Shown: positions 53,691 through 63,031 of the stretch, one piece after another
Layout: each line of letters begins with the position of its first letter
How positions within the stretch are numbered: position 1 is the stretch's first letter
Assembly: GCF_002153375.1 (NCBI RefSeq)
Contig: NZ_MTBQ01000009.1
Location: forward strand, 71,784-135,783
Reading direction: 5' to 3'
Origin: Oceanobacillus rekensis
GTDB taxonomy: Bacteria; Bacillota; Bacilli; Bacillales; Amphibacillaceae
DNA: 64,000 nt
The notes under the pieces: generated by a model
Database searches by the model: none
What the model was told of the DNA's origin: nothing
What the model saw: the letters and a program-made list of their open reading frames with translations, nothing else
Translations under genes and position numbers: made by a program

Positions 53691-53802
53691 GAAGAATTTA
53701 TGTTTTATATTTTATTACATTGGATTGCCATTAGTTTAAATCACAATTAAATATGAAGAAACAAAAATAATCTCATATCTAAACGAGGAGACTTTAGAAG
53801 CG

Positions 53803-54141
53803 ATGGGAGAACAACAGAAAATTAATGAAGAAAATCTAATAGATATATTTAAAGCATTATCAAATGTAACCAGGTTGAAAATTATACAAATGCTAAAGCA
53901 ACCGGACATGAATTTCCCGCCTCAAATTCATATCCATAAGAAGGATAACTTTCCAGGAGGAGTCTGTGTAGGGGATATACGCGAAAAGGTAGGTCTGGGA
54001 CAGTCGACGACCTCTCAATATTTATCATTGTTACAGAAAAGTGGTCTTTTAGAGACGAAAAGAATTGGCCAGTGGACCTATTACCGGAGAAATGAAGATG
54101 TGATTAAGCAATTAGAAAGTTTTATCGATAAAAAGCTGTAA
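53803..54141 (+). CDS. ArsR-family regulator, paralogue of 49421
   Basis: The protein has 112 residues. FKALSNVTRLKIIQML, GGVCVGDIREKVGLGQSTTSQYLSLL and GQWTYYRRNED align with the protein at 49421-49735 along the whole length. Two related regulators bracket the LLM/NTF2/LLM genes. ACGAGGAG lies upstream of the ATG. Confidence 0.88.
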   Translation: MGEQQKINEENLIDIFKALSNVTRLKIIQMLKQPDMNFPPQIHIHKKDNFPGGVCVGDIREKVGLGQSTTSQYLSLLQKSGLLETKRIGQWTYYRRNEDVIKQLESFIDKKL

Positions 54142-54159
54142 TATAATAGGAGGGATGAG

Positions 54160-54546
54160 ATGAGTTTTAAACATCACGAGGCATTTAACCGGATGTATCA
54201 TAAAGATATCCATTTTTGGTAGCTTATTTTTCATTGTTTCGAAGAGCAAGCCCTATTAGTGAAAGATTGTGGTGAATTATCAGGTATGAAACAACCGGGA
54301 GTATTCAAACCGTTTACGCAAACCTTATATATCGATTTATTGGAAAATCCAGATGAACAACCTACAAAAATCCCCTTAGGTTTTCGTTTAGGACGTAACC
54401 ATTTGCTAGAACTACTATATAAATTTCAAGCAATTGGCGTAAACCATTTGGTATTCGTCCCTTATTTTGCTAGACGGCCAATGGAAGAGATGATTCAGGA
54501 GATAGGAGAAGAGATTTTACCTCATTTTCCTACACATGATGATTAA
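54160..54546 (+). pseudogene. LLM oxidoreductase with internal deletion
   Basis: AGGAGGG and an ATG begin MSFKHHEAFNRMYHKD, the head of another luciferase-like family, followed by an in-frame TAG. The same frame then continues with the C-terminal part: GVFKPFTQTLYIDLLENPDE, IPLGFRLGRNHLLELLYKF and IGEEILPHF. About two thirds of the gene is missing between head and tail. Confidence 0.75.
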
Positions 54547-54681
54547 TGAATAGCCTGAGTGAGGGAGTTCGAATGGCTTCACTATATACCAAAAGTTGAA
54601 TTCGTGTTCAAGAAAGTATTTAGATGCGATGGCATGGAACAGAACTGTAATGAATAAAACCAAAAAAGGAGTTTTTTTAGA

Positions 54682-55740
54682 ATGGAACATTTATTTAGCC
54701 CTTATAAAGTAAAAGGATTGGAATTGAAAAACCGTATTGTTATGCCACCGATGTGTCAATACTCGGTTGAAAAGAAAGATGGAATTGCTACGGACTGGCA
54801 TTACTTACACTATGTAAATAGGGCGATTGGTGGCGCAAGTCTTATTATAATTGAAATGACAGATGTCGAAGGTGATGGCCGTATTACAGACTATGACTTA
54901 GGATTATGGTCAGATGAGCAAATTCCTGCTTTAGCAAGAATTGTAGAAGCTTGTCAGCGATATGGAGCAAAAGTTGGTATTCAAATCGCTCACGCTGGAC
55001 GTAAGGCAGAAGACGCTGCGGTGCCAGTTGCGCCTTCTGCTATTCCATATGATGAAGATTCAAAAATACCGAGAGCCTTGTCAACGGAGGAAGTAAAGGA
55101 AATGGTTGAGAAGTTTCGTGAGTCTGTACAACGCGCCATTAAAGCAGGAATAGATACCATTGAAATTCATGGTGCTCATGGTTATTTAATTCATCAATTC
55201 CACTCTCCTTTGACAAATAAAAGAGACGATGAATATGGAAAAGATCCCACTAAGTTCGGGCGAGAAGTTATTGAGTCAGCAAAAGCTGAAATGCCAGAAG
55301 ATATGCCGTTAATAATGCGTTTATCCGCCAAAGAATATGCACAAGGTGGATATGGAATCAAGGAAAGTATCGGGTTGGCAAAAGAATACCAAAAAGCAGG
55401 AGTGGACATCTTCCATATCTCTTCCGGTGGTGAAGGTCCTCTGGGTACCGCTGGAACGTTTGGAAGACCTGGTACACATGGTGGCTATCAAGTACCGCTA
55501 GCTGGAGAAATTAAGAAGGACCTGAATGTTCCGGTTATTGCAGTTGGAAGATTGGATGACCCAACATTGGCAAACGCTGTTATTGGAAATGAAGAGGCAG
55601 ACCTTGTAGCTGTCGGACGAGGAATGTTACGAAACCCACATTGGGCATTGGAAGCTGCGGTTCAATTGAACAAAGAGACTGAGGTACCAAGTCAGTATAT
55701 GGCTAGTTTTAGAAGCTTGAAAAACGTAAACAGAAAATAA
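54682..55740 (+). CDS. namA: NADPH dehydrogenase NamA (old yellow enzyme, YqjM type)
   Basis: The protein has 352 residues. The YqjM-class marks are present: VMPPMCQYSV (redox-tuning Cys about 27), the substrate-binding histidines in EIHGAHGYLIHQFHSPLTNKR and the FMN-binding GRLDDPTLANAVI and DLVAVGRGMLRNP. It reduces activated C=C bonds of enals, quinones and nitro compounds with NADPH. AAAAAGGAG precedes the ATG. It lies in a flavoenzyme island, so detoxification is a reasonable guess. Confidence 0.94.
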   Translation: MEHLFSPYKVKGLELKNRIVMPPMCQYSVEKKDGIATDWHYLHYVNRAIGGASLIIIEMTDVEGDGRITDYDLGLWSDEQIPALARIVEACQRYGAKVGIQIAHAGRKAEDAAVPVAPSAIPYDEDSKIPRALSTEEVKEMVEKFRESVQRAIKAGIDTIEIHGAHGYLIHQFHSPLTNKRDDEYGKDPTKFGREVIESAKAEMPEDMPLIMRLSAKEYAQGGYGIKESIGLAKEYQKAGVDIFHISSGGEGPLGTAGTFGRPGTHGGYQVPLAGEIKKDLNVPVIAVGRLDDPTLANAVIGNEEADLVAVGRGMLRNPHWALEAAVQLNKETEVPSQYMASFRSLKNVNRK

Positions 55741-55963
55741 TTTTGAATGCTTTTCCTTTGTATATTCTGTCTTAAAAAATAAGTGAGTTCTAGGTATTCT
55801 ATGAGTTACTTTTAAAAATCAAAGTTGGCGAAAAATCCTGAAATTGGAGATGAAATGTTCCGAGTGTTTCCGACCACACGTGCTCGTAAATTTAATCTTC
55901 TCATGCCATTTGTTGAAGAAAGTTAAGTCATTATGGGGGTTGGAAAAAAGAGGGGACTTATTT

Positions 55964-56599
55964 TTTTGATGGAGTAGAAGTACATGGAGCGAATACCTAC
56001 TTGATTCAACAGTTTTTCTCTCCACATTCTAATCGCAGAAATGATCACTGGGGTGGATCACTTGAAAAACGTATGAATTTTCCACTTGCTGTTGTACAAG
56101 CTGTAAAAGCAGCTATTGAAAAATACGCGGACAAGCCATTTATTTATGGTTACCGTATTTCTCCAGAAGAATTAGAAGAACCAGGAATTACACTTGATGA
56201 TACATTGACTTTATTGCTGAAATTAAAAGATCAAGGACTTGACTATATTCATGTTTCAATTGGAAATGTAGCACAGAGTTCTATTCGTGATAAGGAAAAT
56301 AAAACTCCAGTCATCAATATTATTAAAGATAAGCTTGGAAACAATATCCCTATTATTGGTGTGGCTCTATAGTAACACCAGATGATGCCTTACAAGCATT
56401 GGATCAACTTGATATTCCACTTGTGGCAATCGGAAGAGGGCTTATTATAGAGCCTGATTGGATTCAAAAAGTGAAAGCAGGAGAAGAAGATACAATTCGT
56501 ACTGAGGTTCATATGGAAGATAGTAAGGATTTAGCGTTACCTGATGCTATGTGGGAATATATAGAAGCTAGACCTGGCTGGTTACCAATAGTCAAATAA
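55964..56599 (+). pseudogene. NADH:flavin oxidoreductase (OYE family) remnant with frameshift
   Basis: The segment starts inside the barrel (FDGVEVHGANTYLIQQFFSP, NRRNDHWGGSLEKRM) and runs to about 56370. After a one-base shift it continues SIVTPDDALQALDQLDIPLV, then AIGRGLIIEPDWI, to 56599. The N-terminal FMN half is missing. This is a YqiG-like family, distinct from the intact NamA next to it. Confidence 0.85.
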
Positions 56600-56689
56600 G
56601 TATATTTAAAAAATGACTGTACTTTAATGAAAAATGTGGTGTGTTTGATGTTTGGGATATTCCAGAGGCTTCACACTATTGATAAAGCG

Positions 56690-57058
56690 CATTTTTGGCT
56701 AAAAAGCTAGCAGTAGATATCCATCCATTTACACTGATTAACTATCGGTTCTCTATTACTCCTATCCATTGGACTTCCTCAGTACGATGACAATATGATT
56801 ACCTTTACTCCGTTTGGTTCGGGATTGTTAATATATACAGCATTGCTTTCAGCTGTTTCATTTGTACTTTGGTATTATGGTTTGAAGTATAACAAGGCTT
56901 GTGAAATAAGTATTTATAAATTTTTAATACCTGTTTTCGGCGCCATTTTGTTAGCTATTTTAATTCCAGAAGAAACGATGAATTGGTTTATCGTAATAGC
57001 ATTAGTTCTAGTTGTAACAGATATTATTACAGTTAACATTAAATCCATTATTAGATAG
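56690..57058 (+). pseudogene. EamA/DMT transporter, C-terminal remnant
   Basis: The last three helices survive (LLIYTALLSAVSFVLWYYGL and KFLIPVFGAILLAILIPEE), preceded by frame-broken residues from about 56690. The first EamA repeat is absent. Confidence 0.75.
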
Positions 57059-57202
57059 ATCGCTAATTACATTAATACAGAGATTCGTGCAATATACCTT
57101 ACAACAGATACTTTTTCAAAGGTATTTCAAGAATAGGGAAATTTAGATTGAACCACCATCTTTATTTTTCATTATATGTTTAGCAAGTATTACATTCTTC
57201 CA

Positions 57203-57258
57203 CTAAATGGTGCGATTGTTCAACAAGGGCAGTCGCTCTTTTGGTATATGGCAGTTTA
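57203..57258 (+). repeat. TGGTGC-family repeat, near consensus
   Basis: CTAAATGGTGCGATTG, TTCAACAAGGGCAGTCGC with T run, and box 2 ATATGGCAGTTTAGT. Confidence 0.8.
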
Positions 57259-57353
57259 GTAAAATATGGCGAAACTTTATTGATAGATATTTATTATAAA
57301 GGATTATAGGATATTTTTGAAATGAAGTTGCATCAAAAAAGAGGAGGCTTTTT

Positions 57354-57905
57354 ATGAAAAAAATATGTTTTACATTGGCTTTAGTTATTGTTTTTATTTT
57401 AACGGGGTGTGGTGGCGAATCTAGTAATGTTGAGAATTCTTCTCCAGAAGTTTCATTTGAAGAAAAAACCAGTCATTTACCAGAAGAAGCAATAACTCAA
57501 CTTAACGAGTTGCCTGACGAAGTAAAAGGGGTACTTCGTATTCCAACAGAGTTTCCTTCAGAGCCATCCCTGAGTGTTATGGCTAATCCACCTAAAGGGG
57601 ATATCGTTATGGTTTTGACACATTATTTTGGAGATGATAGCAAATGGAGTGTGATGGTACACACATATCCAAATGGGGATGGAGTTGGCGAAGAAATAGA
57701 AAACACTGAAAAAATCAAATTAGATAACGGCGCTGAAATTGAATATCATACTGACGAAGCTGACGAAGGAGAAAAAGTCCATTTTATTCAATGGCGCGAA
57801 GAGAGTGGAGTTTTTCATTTGATTCAATTGATGCAAAACTATGAAAATCCAAAAGATGAGGTTACCAAGGATAAATTCATTGAGATTGTAAATTCAATGA
57901 AATAG
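57354..57905 (+). CDS. Lipoprotein of unknown function
   Basis: The protein has 183 residues. The lipobox IFILTGC (Cys near 19) directs it to the outer face of the membrane. The mature domain (about 145 residues) is acidic, with LPDEVKGVLRIPTEFP and a final FIEIVNSMK helix, similar in layout to DUF4367-type sensors, but the match is uncertain. AAGAGGAGG precedes the ATG. Confidence 0.75.
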   Translation: MKKICFTLALVIVFILTGCGGESSNVENSSPEVSFEEKTSHLPEEAITQLNELPDEVKGVLRIPTEFPSEPSLSVMANPPKGDIVMVLTHYFGDDSKWSVMVHTYPNGDGVGEEIENTEKIKLDNGAEIEYHTDEADEGEKVHFIQWREESGVFHLIQLMQNYENPKDEVTKDKFIEIVNSMK

Positions 57906-58117
57906 GCGTATCAATTGCTAGTTCTTTATTCCACTATATGTTGTTCAATCGAAGAGGGAATGTGAGGAATTATACTTAAACAAAACCAGCTAATAGTTGT
58001 CAATATTTTTCACTAAAAAAATTAAATTTCTCATGATATACTAAAAATACGCATGCCAAATAACCCTCCACTATTCAATGATTGGAAGGTTTTGTTATAT
58101 TTAGTTAGATATAGTTT

Positions 58118-59353
58118 TTATGCTATATCTTGGAAAGTAGATCTGCTTTTTAGTAGGGCGTAAATCCAGTGTAAGAGCTTATTTACACATGCAATAACTG
58201 CTACTCTAAAGGGTTTTCCTTCTTCACGTTTTTTATCATAAAACTCTCTTAGTCTCTTATTGCGTGCTATTATCTCATCAGTCGTTTTCTTCTTACGAGA
58301 ATCACGTATACCACTTTGAACAGCCATATATAAGGCGTGTCGTAGTCTATTAGATCCTCGTTTGGTGATTCGATTTACTGATGCTGTAAACTTACCAGAA
58401 GAGTAAACACTCGGATCCACTCCAGCGAATGCAACGAGCTTTTTGGCATTATTAAATCGATCAATTTCTCCAATCTCGGAAATAATCGTGGCAGCGATTT
58501 TTTCTCCGATTCCAGGAATAGATTGGAGAATATGATATTCTTCAATTCCTTTAGAAAGGGCATTTATCTCAGTCGCAATCTTGGATAGATGCTCTTGGTA
58601 TTGAAGAACAAGATTAACTAACATCTCCAGATTAAAGATATTGCTCTGATACAAGTTATTCTGGAACGGGTTACGAAGGGCTGCTTCCTTTAGCTTTTTT
58701 GCCCTTTCTTTTGCCCAAAGGTCGGAACGACTTTTACATAATGAACTTATCTTCTCTGATAATTCCCTTTCACTCGCACTTAATACCGTCTCAGATGTTG
58801 GGAATGCTAGTAAAGTAAGCAAAGATACTCTTGAATATAAACTCTCAAACACACCTCTATATTCAGGGAATACCTGATCTAACAAGGAGTGTAACTGTAT
58901 TTTAGTTTTTGCTGATATTTCTGCAATACTTTCTTGTTGTCTAGTAAGATTGCGAAGGTTTAAAAGTTGAACACCTCGCTTTTTATAAGGTTCCAACTCT
59001 TCTTTATAAAACAGCTCACAAAGGTGATAGGCATCTACTGCATCTGTTTTAACTTTACGTAGACTTGAACTTTTGGCACGATGAGAGATAAGAGGATTAA
59101 CAATAATATAGACATACTTTTGTTCCTCCAAAAATTGAATAACTGGATAATGATAGTGACCAGTTGATTCCAACACGACCGTAGGTTGGTTGTTAGCTGA
59201 TTTTTCAACTTCATGAAGGAATTCTAGTAAATTTCCCAACCCTTTTATGTCATGCTTAATACTAAAGCTCTTTCGATAAGGTTTACCTTTATCTAAAAAG
59301 GCTTGAATCTGACTTTCCCCTTTTGAAACATCCAGACCGATGACTGGATTCAT
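58118..59353 (-). CDS. IS110-family transposase (DEDD)
   Basis: The protein has 411 residues. The N-terminal DEDD/RuvC-like domain begins VIGLDVSKGESQIQAF with LESTGHYHYPV and VKTDAVDAYHLCEL. The C-terminal Transposase_20 domain has SIPGIGEKIAATIISEIG, FAGVDPSVYSSG and the serine-bearing end. It uses a bridge RNA to choose donor and target. The frame is intact. CTAGGAGGAG precedes the ATG. Confidence 0.95.
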   Translation of the reverse strand: MNPVIGLDVSKGESQIQAFLDKGKPYRKSFSIKHDIKGLGNLLEFLHEVEKSANNQPTVVLESTGHYHYPVIQFLEEQKYVYIIVNPLISHRAKSSSLRKVKTDAVDAYHLCELFYKEELEPYKKRGVQLLNLRNLTRQQESIAEISAKTKIQLHSLLDQVFPEYRGVFESLYSRVSLLTLLAFPTSETVLSASERELSEKISSLCKSRSDLWAKERAKKLKEAALRNPFQNNLYQSNIFNLEMLVNLVLQYQEHLSKIATEINALSKGIEEYHILQSIPGIGEKIAATIISEIGEIDRFNNAKKLVAFAGVDPSVYSSGKFTASVNRITKRGSNRLRHALYMAVQSGIRDSRKKKTTDEIIARNKRLREFYDKKREEGKPFRVAVIACVNKLLHWIYALLKSRSTFQDIA

Positions 59354-59545
59354 ACACGATCTCCTCCTAGAATATTAAATTAGTCGGTAACCCCTAAGGC
59401 TTCTTGTAATGTCATAGGTTCGCTTGTTAAACGGGATCACATTGTCCCAACCAGCCTGAAACATGTTTATACAAGTAGGGGGTGAACAGTTTAGTTAACG
59501 AGATCAAGTCCCACTGGTGCGACGTTCTACCCCGACTACCTTTAT
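59354..59545 (-). ncRNA. Candidate IS110 bridge RNA region
   Basis: In non-IS1111 IS110 elements the bridge RNA is read from the leader upstream of the transposase. Here that leader is about 190 bases, noncoding, and contains paired segments such as CGAACC/GGTTCG-type blocks. Structure and ends were not computed. Confidence 0.5.
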
Positions 59546-59562
59546 AATAAGATCCTATAAAA

Positions 59563-59598
59563 AAGGGTCAACCAGTAAAATCTGGTTAACCTTATATT
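59563..59598 (+). terminator. Terminator-like hairpin
   Basis: AAGGGTCAACCAG pairs with CTGGTTAACCTT, followed by ATATT. It lies between IS110 and the DAHP synthase unit. Confidence 0.55.
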
Positions 59599-59600
59599 AC

Positions 59601-59650
59601 GAACTGGTGCTTTAGCAGAACAAGTGGATCGTCATGTTTTATATTGGTGG
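59601..59650 (+). repeat. TGGTGC-family repeat
   Basis: CGAACTGGTGCTTTAG, CAGAACAAG, GGATCGTC and T-rich end. Confidence 0.65.
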
Positions 59651-59712
59651 TCTACTTCTTTTGAATAATTCTATAAATTATTAGAATTATATGATAAAAT
59701 AAATTATGTACA

Positions 59713-59741
59713 TTGTTCGTAAAGTATTTGTCAGGTATAAT
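59713..59741 (+). promoter_or_regulatory. Sigma-A promoter of the DAHP synthase gene
   Basis: TTGTTC, 17-base spacer, TATAAT, about 60 bases before the start codon. Confidence 0.65.
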
Positions 59742-59801
59742 ATCAAATTAAATATAAAATAAACTTGTTGAGGCGTATAAATAAAAAGGAGTATTAACAT
59801 T

Positions 59802-60833
59802 ATGACATTTAGAGAAATAAGCCCTAAAATTAGTATTAATGAAATGAAAGAGCTTGGCAAATTATCAGGACAAACGTTAAAGCACAAAGAAGAACGTGAT
59901 AATGAACTTAATGCCATTATTAAAGGTGAAGATGATCGCTTGCTTTTGGTAATCGGTCCTTGTTCATCTGATAATGAAGAAGCAGTTCTTGAATATGCTC
60001 GTCGCTTAGCAAAATTACAAGAGGAAGTTAAGGATAAGATTTTTATTGTCATGAGGGTATATACAGCAAAACCACGTACCAATGGTGATGGATATAAAGG
60101 CTTAATCCATCAGCCAGATTCAAAAGGTAATCCTAGCTTGATTAACGGTATCAAAGCTGTTCGTGAATTACATTATAAAGTAATTACAGAGACTGGTTTG
60201 ACAACAGCAGATGAAATGCTATATCCCGAAAATCTTCCTTTGATTGATGATCTTGTAAGCTATCATGCAATTGGGGCGCGAAGTGTAGAGAATCAACAAC
60301 ATCGATTTGTTGCAAGTGGTATAGATGTCCCAACAGGCATGAAAAATCCCACCTCAGGTAATTTGAACGTAATGTTTAATGGTATCTATGCTGCTCAACA
60401 TGCTCAAAATTTTCTGTTTAATTACGCTGAAGTAGAAACGGAAGGTAATCCCCTTGCTCATGCAATTCTACGTGGAGGGGTAAATGAGTATGGAAAAAAT
60501 ATACCAAATTACTATACAGAAAATTTACTAGACGCTATCAAAATTTACGAAAAAATGTATCTTAAAAATCCATTTATCATGATTGATACTAATCATAATA
60601 ATTCTGGTAAACAATATTTAGAACAAATTCGTATCGTTCGTCAAATTTTGATTAATCGTGAATGGAATGAAAAAATCAAGAAATATGTTCGCGGATTTAT
60701 GATTGAATCTTACCTTGAAGAAGGGCGGCAAGACGAACCAGTAGTATTTGGTAAATCAATTACAGATCCTTGTCTTGGATGGGAAAGGACAAAAGAACTT
60801 ATTTATGAAATTTATAAAACAGAAGCTAAATAA
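59802..60833 (+). CDS. aroF: 3-deoxy-7-phosphoheptulonate synthase, class I alpha
   Basis: The protein has 343 residues. It shows the AroF/G/H pattern: LLVIGPCSSDNEEAV, VMRVYTAKPRTNGDGYKGL, GARSVENQQHR, SGIDVPTGMKNPTSG, ILRGG, MIDTNHNNSGKQ and GFMIESYLEEG. It condenses PEP and erythrose-4-phosphate, the first step to aromatic amino acids. Bacilli normally use the shorter I-beta type fused to chorismate mutase, so this enterobacterial/lactobacillar-type enzyme is probably an acquired extra. AAAAGGAG precedes the ATG. Single gene. Confidence 0.92.
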   Translation: MTFREISPKISINEMKELGKLSGQTLKHKEERDNELNAIIKGEDDRLLLVIGPCSSDNEEAVLEYARRLAKLQEEVKDKIFIVMRVYTAKPRTNGDGYKGLIHQPDSKGNPSLINGIKAVRELHYKVITETGLTTADEMLYPENLPLIDDLVSYHAIGARSVENQQHRFVASGIDVPTGMKNPTSGNLNVMFNGIYAAQHAQNFLFNYAEVETEGNPLAHAILRGGVNEYGKNIPNYYTENLLDAIKIYEKMYLKNPFIMIDTNHNNSGKQYLEQIRIVRQILINREWNEKIKKYVRGFMIESYLEEGRQDEPVVFGKSITDPCLGWERTKELIYEIYKTEAK

Positions 60834-60941
60834 CAGATTATTTCATATAAATTTCACAAAATCAAAGGGACAAAAAATAATTCGCAAATGAACACCTGGG
60901 AAGAAGTAAATAATTTGAAAAAACGAGGTTAAATTTTTTAT

Positions 60942-61090
60942 TAACTGGTGCAAGAATTGAACAAGGCGATCTTTAATATGGTCGTCTTTTTTAATTTAAT
61001 ATTCAAAAAGTATGTATAAACGTTTTGAATATTATCCTAACATTATTATATGGGTTATTGTACTATCGGGGCAGGTTTCTGCAATAAGAG
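60942..61090 (+). repeat. TGGTGC-family repeat, long copy
   Basis: TTAACTGGTGCAAGAATTG, AACAAGGCGATC with GGTCGTC arm and T run, GTTTTGAATATTAT, and box 2 GGGGCAGGTTTCTGCAATAAG. Confidence 0.75.
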
Positions 61091-61149
61091 AGGATTAGAT
61101 GGTACGTTTCTTAACTAGAAATTTATAGTATTACAAACATAAATACGGG

Positions 61150-61542
61150 GTGGTATGTATCTTTTGGGTTTTGGTGGTTTTATTGGCTTTGGTATTTATT
61201 CCTGTTCTTTTACTTTTAGGATTCTTTTTAGAAAAAGGGATAAATAAATTAATTGGTGTAGAAAAGAAAAAGATTTCGGAAACTTCCGCTAAGAGTATTA
61301 ACCGATGGGGAAGAGGCATTATCTTGGTTATCTCTTTATCTACTTTACCGTTCGTTATGACAATGGATATAAATATTATTAAGTGGTATTGGATAGCCTA
61401 TTTTGTAATATTATTCGGATTTCAATCTTTTTTGGAGTGGAAATACTTGAAGGAATCAAAACAATATATCACTACACTTATATTTCTGATAGCAGGTGTA
61501 ATTTTTATGTATAATATTGAGTATCTTATTCCCTGGAGCTAG
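61150..61542 (+). CDS. DUF4181 membrane protein
   Basis: The protein has 130 residues with four predicted helices. KKKISETSAKSINRWGRGII and FQSFLEWKYLKESKQYITTL are characteristic of DUF4181. Paralogue of the protein at 19327. The start is uncertain: GTG at 61150 keeps the first hydrophobic segment whole, but the ribosome site (CGGGG) is close; a TTG at about 61168 is possible. Function unknown. Confidence 0.75.
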   Translation: MVCIFWVLVVLLALVFIPVLLLLGFFLEKGINKLIGVEKKKISETSAKSINRWGRGIILVISLSTLPFVMTMDINIIKWYWIAYFVILFGFQSFLEWKYLKESKQYITTLIFLIAGVIFMYNIEYLIPWS

Positions 61543-61583
61543 TTTACAGAACTAATAAGATATTGTAAATTATTATACTTAAG

Positions 61584-61770
61584 CTATCTGGTGCTTTAAT
61601 GAAATAAGCCAATCTAAAAAAAGTCGAATCCTTTAGCAATTACAGAAATTCGACTTTTTTAGATTGAAATCACTTAGTGTACAAAATTTCAATAAATATT
61701 GGTGGTAATACCCAACATGCAAAATATCGATTAAAACAGGTGCAAGATAGCATCTAAAGTAACACGCATA
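61584..61770 (+). repeat. Left arm of a ~150-bp inverted repeat around the YsnF gene
   Basis: CTGGTGCTTTAATGAAATAAG, then AAAAGTCGAATCC hairpin with GGATTCGAC-type complement, CAACATGCAAAATATCG and GGTGCAAGATAGC up to about 61770. Its inverse copy lies at 63540-63691. This arm has about 30 extra bases near 61675-61705. Confidence 0.85.
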
Positions 61771-61792
61771 GCCTTCCTATTACTGAGAATTA

Positions 61793-63022
61793 TTATTTTT
61801 TCTTTTTTGTTTGATTTTTATTATTTTTATTTTCCTCATCAATTGACGGATCCTCGTTGTTGTGGATTGCTGCTTCCTTTTTTACAGTAGCTGCTGAATT
61901 TGGTGTAGAACTTTTACTGTCCTTTTTTACAGTATCTGCTGAAATTGGTGTAGAACTTTTACTGTCCTTTTTTACAGTATCTGCTGAAATTAGTGTAGAA
62001 CTTTTACTTTTCTTACTAACAGGAGAATCTGTTAGAGTCCCGCTTACCTCGTCCTTTTTACTAACAGCTGATTCTGGTTTGTTTTTCTCTCCTTGTACAG
62101 CGACGGAGCCTGTGCGTTTTTCGCGGATTTCTTCCTTTTGGACCTCCGCCATTATGTTTTCAATATCGGGATTACCTTCCACGATCAAAATATCAGGACT
62201 TTCTGTATCTTCTACGTGCCCTAGTGTGTCTTGGTTAACTAGTTTCCCAGCTGTGATTTCCGAAGGGACAGAACGCTCAATCTGAGCTTCTTCTTTTCTA
62301 ATGGTATCCTGTACCTGTTTTGTTTCTTGAATTTTTCTCTTGCCTATAATTACCTCTTCAACAATTATAGGTCTTTTTGTTACCTCTATTCTTTCTTCCG
62401 TAATGGGGATACGAATAATTTCATCTTCATTAAACGGGCTGCCTTCAAACTCTCCATCTATGACAGGACGTCGCTCTACATATAGTTCTTCTCGAAGTAT
62501 TGGAACATGAACGGTTCTCTGTTCTTCCATTGTTTCTTTACGGAGCTGTAATTCACCAACTTGGACACGCTCTTTTGTAATATCAAGCTGTTCTTCATGG
62601 AGTCGGACCGCTCCTGAGTTTTCAGTTTCATATTCTGTGTTATAGATAGGACTGTCGTAAGTTGTATTCGTATCAACCAGCAACATTATTTTCCCCTTAT
62701 TTAATTCCTCTTCACACTGTTTTGCTGTATATTCTGTCAGGCCCCTTTCAATAAGCCTGCTGGACAGGTCATTAGCCTGTGTGCCGCCCATACCTGCAGA
62801 CAACATGGATAAATAACTGTTCATCATAACACCTGTTAAGGTCCTTACTTGTTGATCTGCCTCTACCATGACTCCGGTACGAGAAGTGACTAATGGAATG
62901 GCACTTCTACTTTCTGCTACCACCATCAAATCTGTTTCACGATGCCCCTGACGTATCAATCCCTCAATTGCATACAAAACTTCGTTATCTGAATTAAAGC
63001 TCCCAACAACTCTTTTTTCCAT
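61793..63022 (-). CDS. YsnF/AvaK-domain stress protein with repeat tail
   Basis: The protein has 409 residues. Residues about 1-60 resemble the general-stress 17M/YflT domain (RVVGSFNSDNEVLYAIEGLI). Residues about 145-270 hold a YsnF/AvaK (DUF2382) domain: KERVQVGELQLRKETMEEQR, VPILREELYVERRPV, IPITEERIEVTKRPI. The tail has three 15-residue repeats (KSSTPISADTVKKDS type) and a lysine-rich end. Relatives are stress-induced, function unknown. The ATG at 63022 has GGGAGG nine bases upstream; 63031 abuts it. The whole gene lies inside an inverted repeat pair. Confidence 0.85.
   Translation of the reverse strand: MEKRVVGSFNSDNEVLYAIEGLIRQGHRETDLMVVAESRSAIPLVTSRTGVMVEADQQVRTLTGVMMNSYLSMLSAGMGGTQANDLSSRLIERGLTEYTAKQCEEELNKGKIMLLVDTNTTYDSPIYNTEYETENSGAVRLHEEQLDITKERVQVGELQLRKETMEEQRTVHVPILREELYVERRPVIDGEFEGSPFNEDEIIRIPITEERIEVTKRPIIVEEVIIGKRKIQETKQVQDTIRKEEAQIERSVPSEITAGKLVNQDTLGHVEDTESPDILIVEGNPDIENIMAEVQKEEIREKRTGSVAVQGEKNKPESAVSKKDEVSGTLTDSPVSKKSKSSTLISADTVKKDSKSSTPISADTVKKDSKSSTPNSAATVKKEAAIHNNEDPSIDEENKNNKNQTKKKK
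61876..62010. repeat. 45-bp tandem repeat, three copies, within the YsnF gene
   Basis: Units begin CCTTTTTTACAGTA at 61876, 61921 and 61966. They code for the KSST...TVKKDS repeats and differ by a few bases. Unit number may vary between strains. Confidence 0.85.
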
Positions 63023-63031
63023 ATTAATCAT

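Larger units (their letters stand above)
58060..59560 (-). mobile_element. IS110-family insertion sequence
   Basis: The element consists of one transposase gene plus a leader of about 200 bases before it (59354-59560 on the plus strand) and a short tail. IS110 elements lack inverted ends, so the limits are approximate. A possible hairpin AACCCTCC...GGAAGGTT lies near 58063-58095. Confidence 0.75.

Noticed and set aside
59505..59525. TGGTGC repeat copy inside the IS110 leader (ACTGGTGCGACG)
   Set aside because: Only ten bases match and no AACAAGG or hairpin part follows, so it was not listed as a repeat copy.
59560..59800. T-box or tryptophan attenuator before the DAHP synthase
   Set aside because: No AGGGTGG T-box core and no leader peptide; only a simple hairpin and a repeat copy are present.
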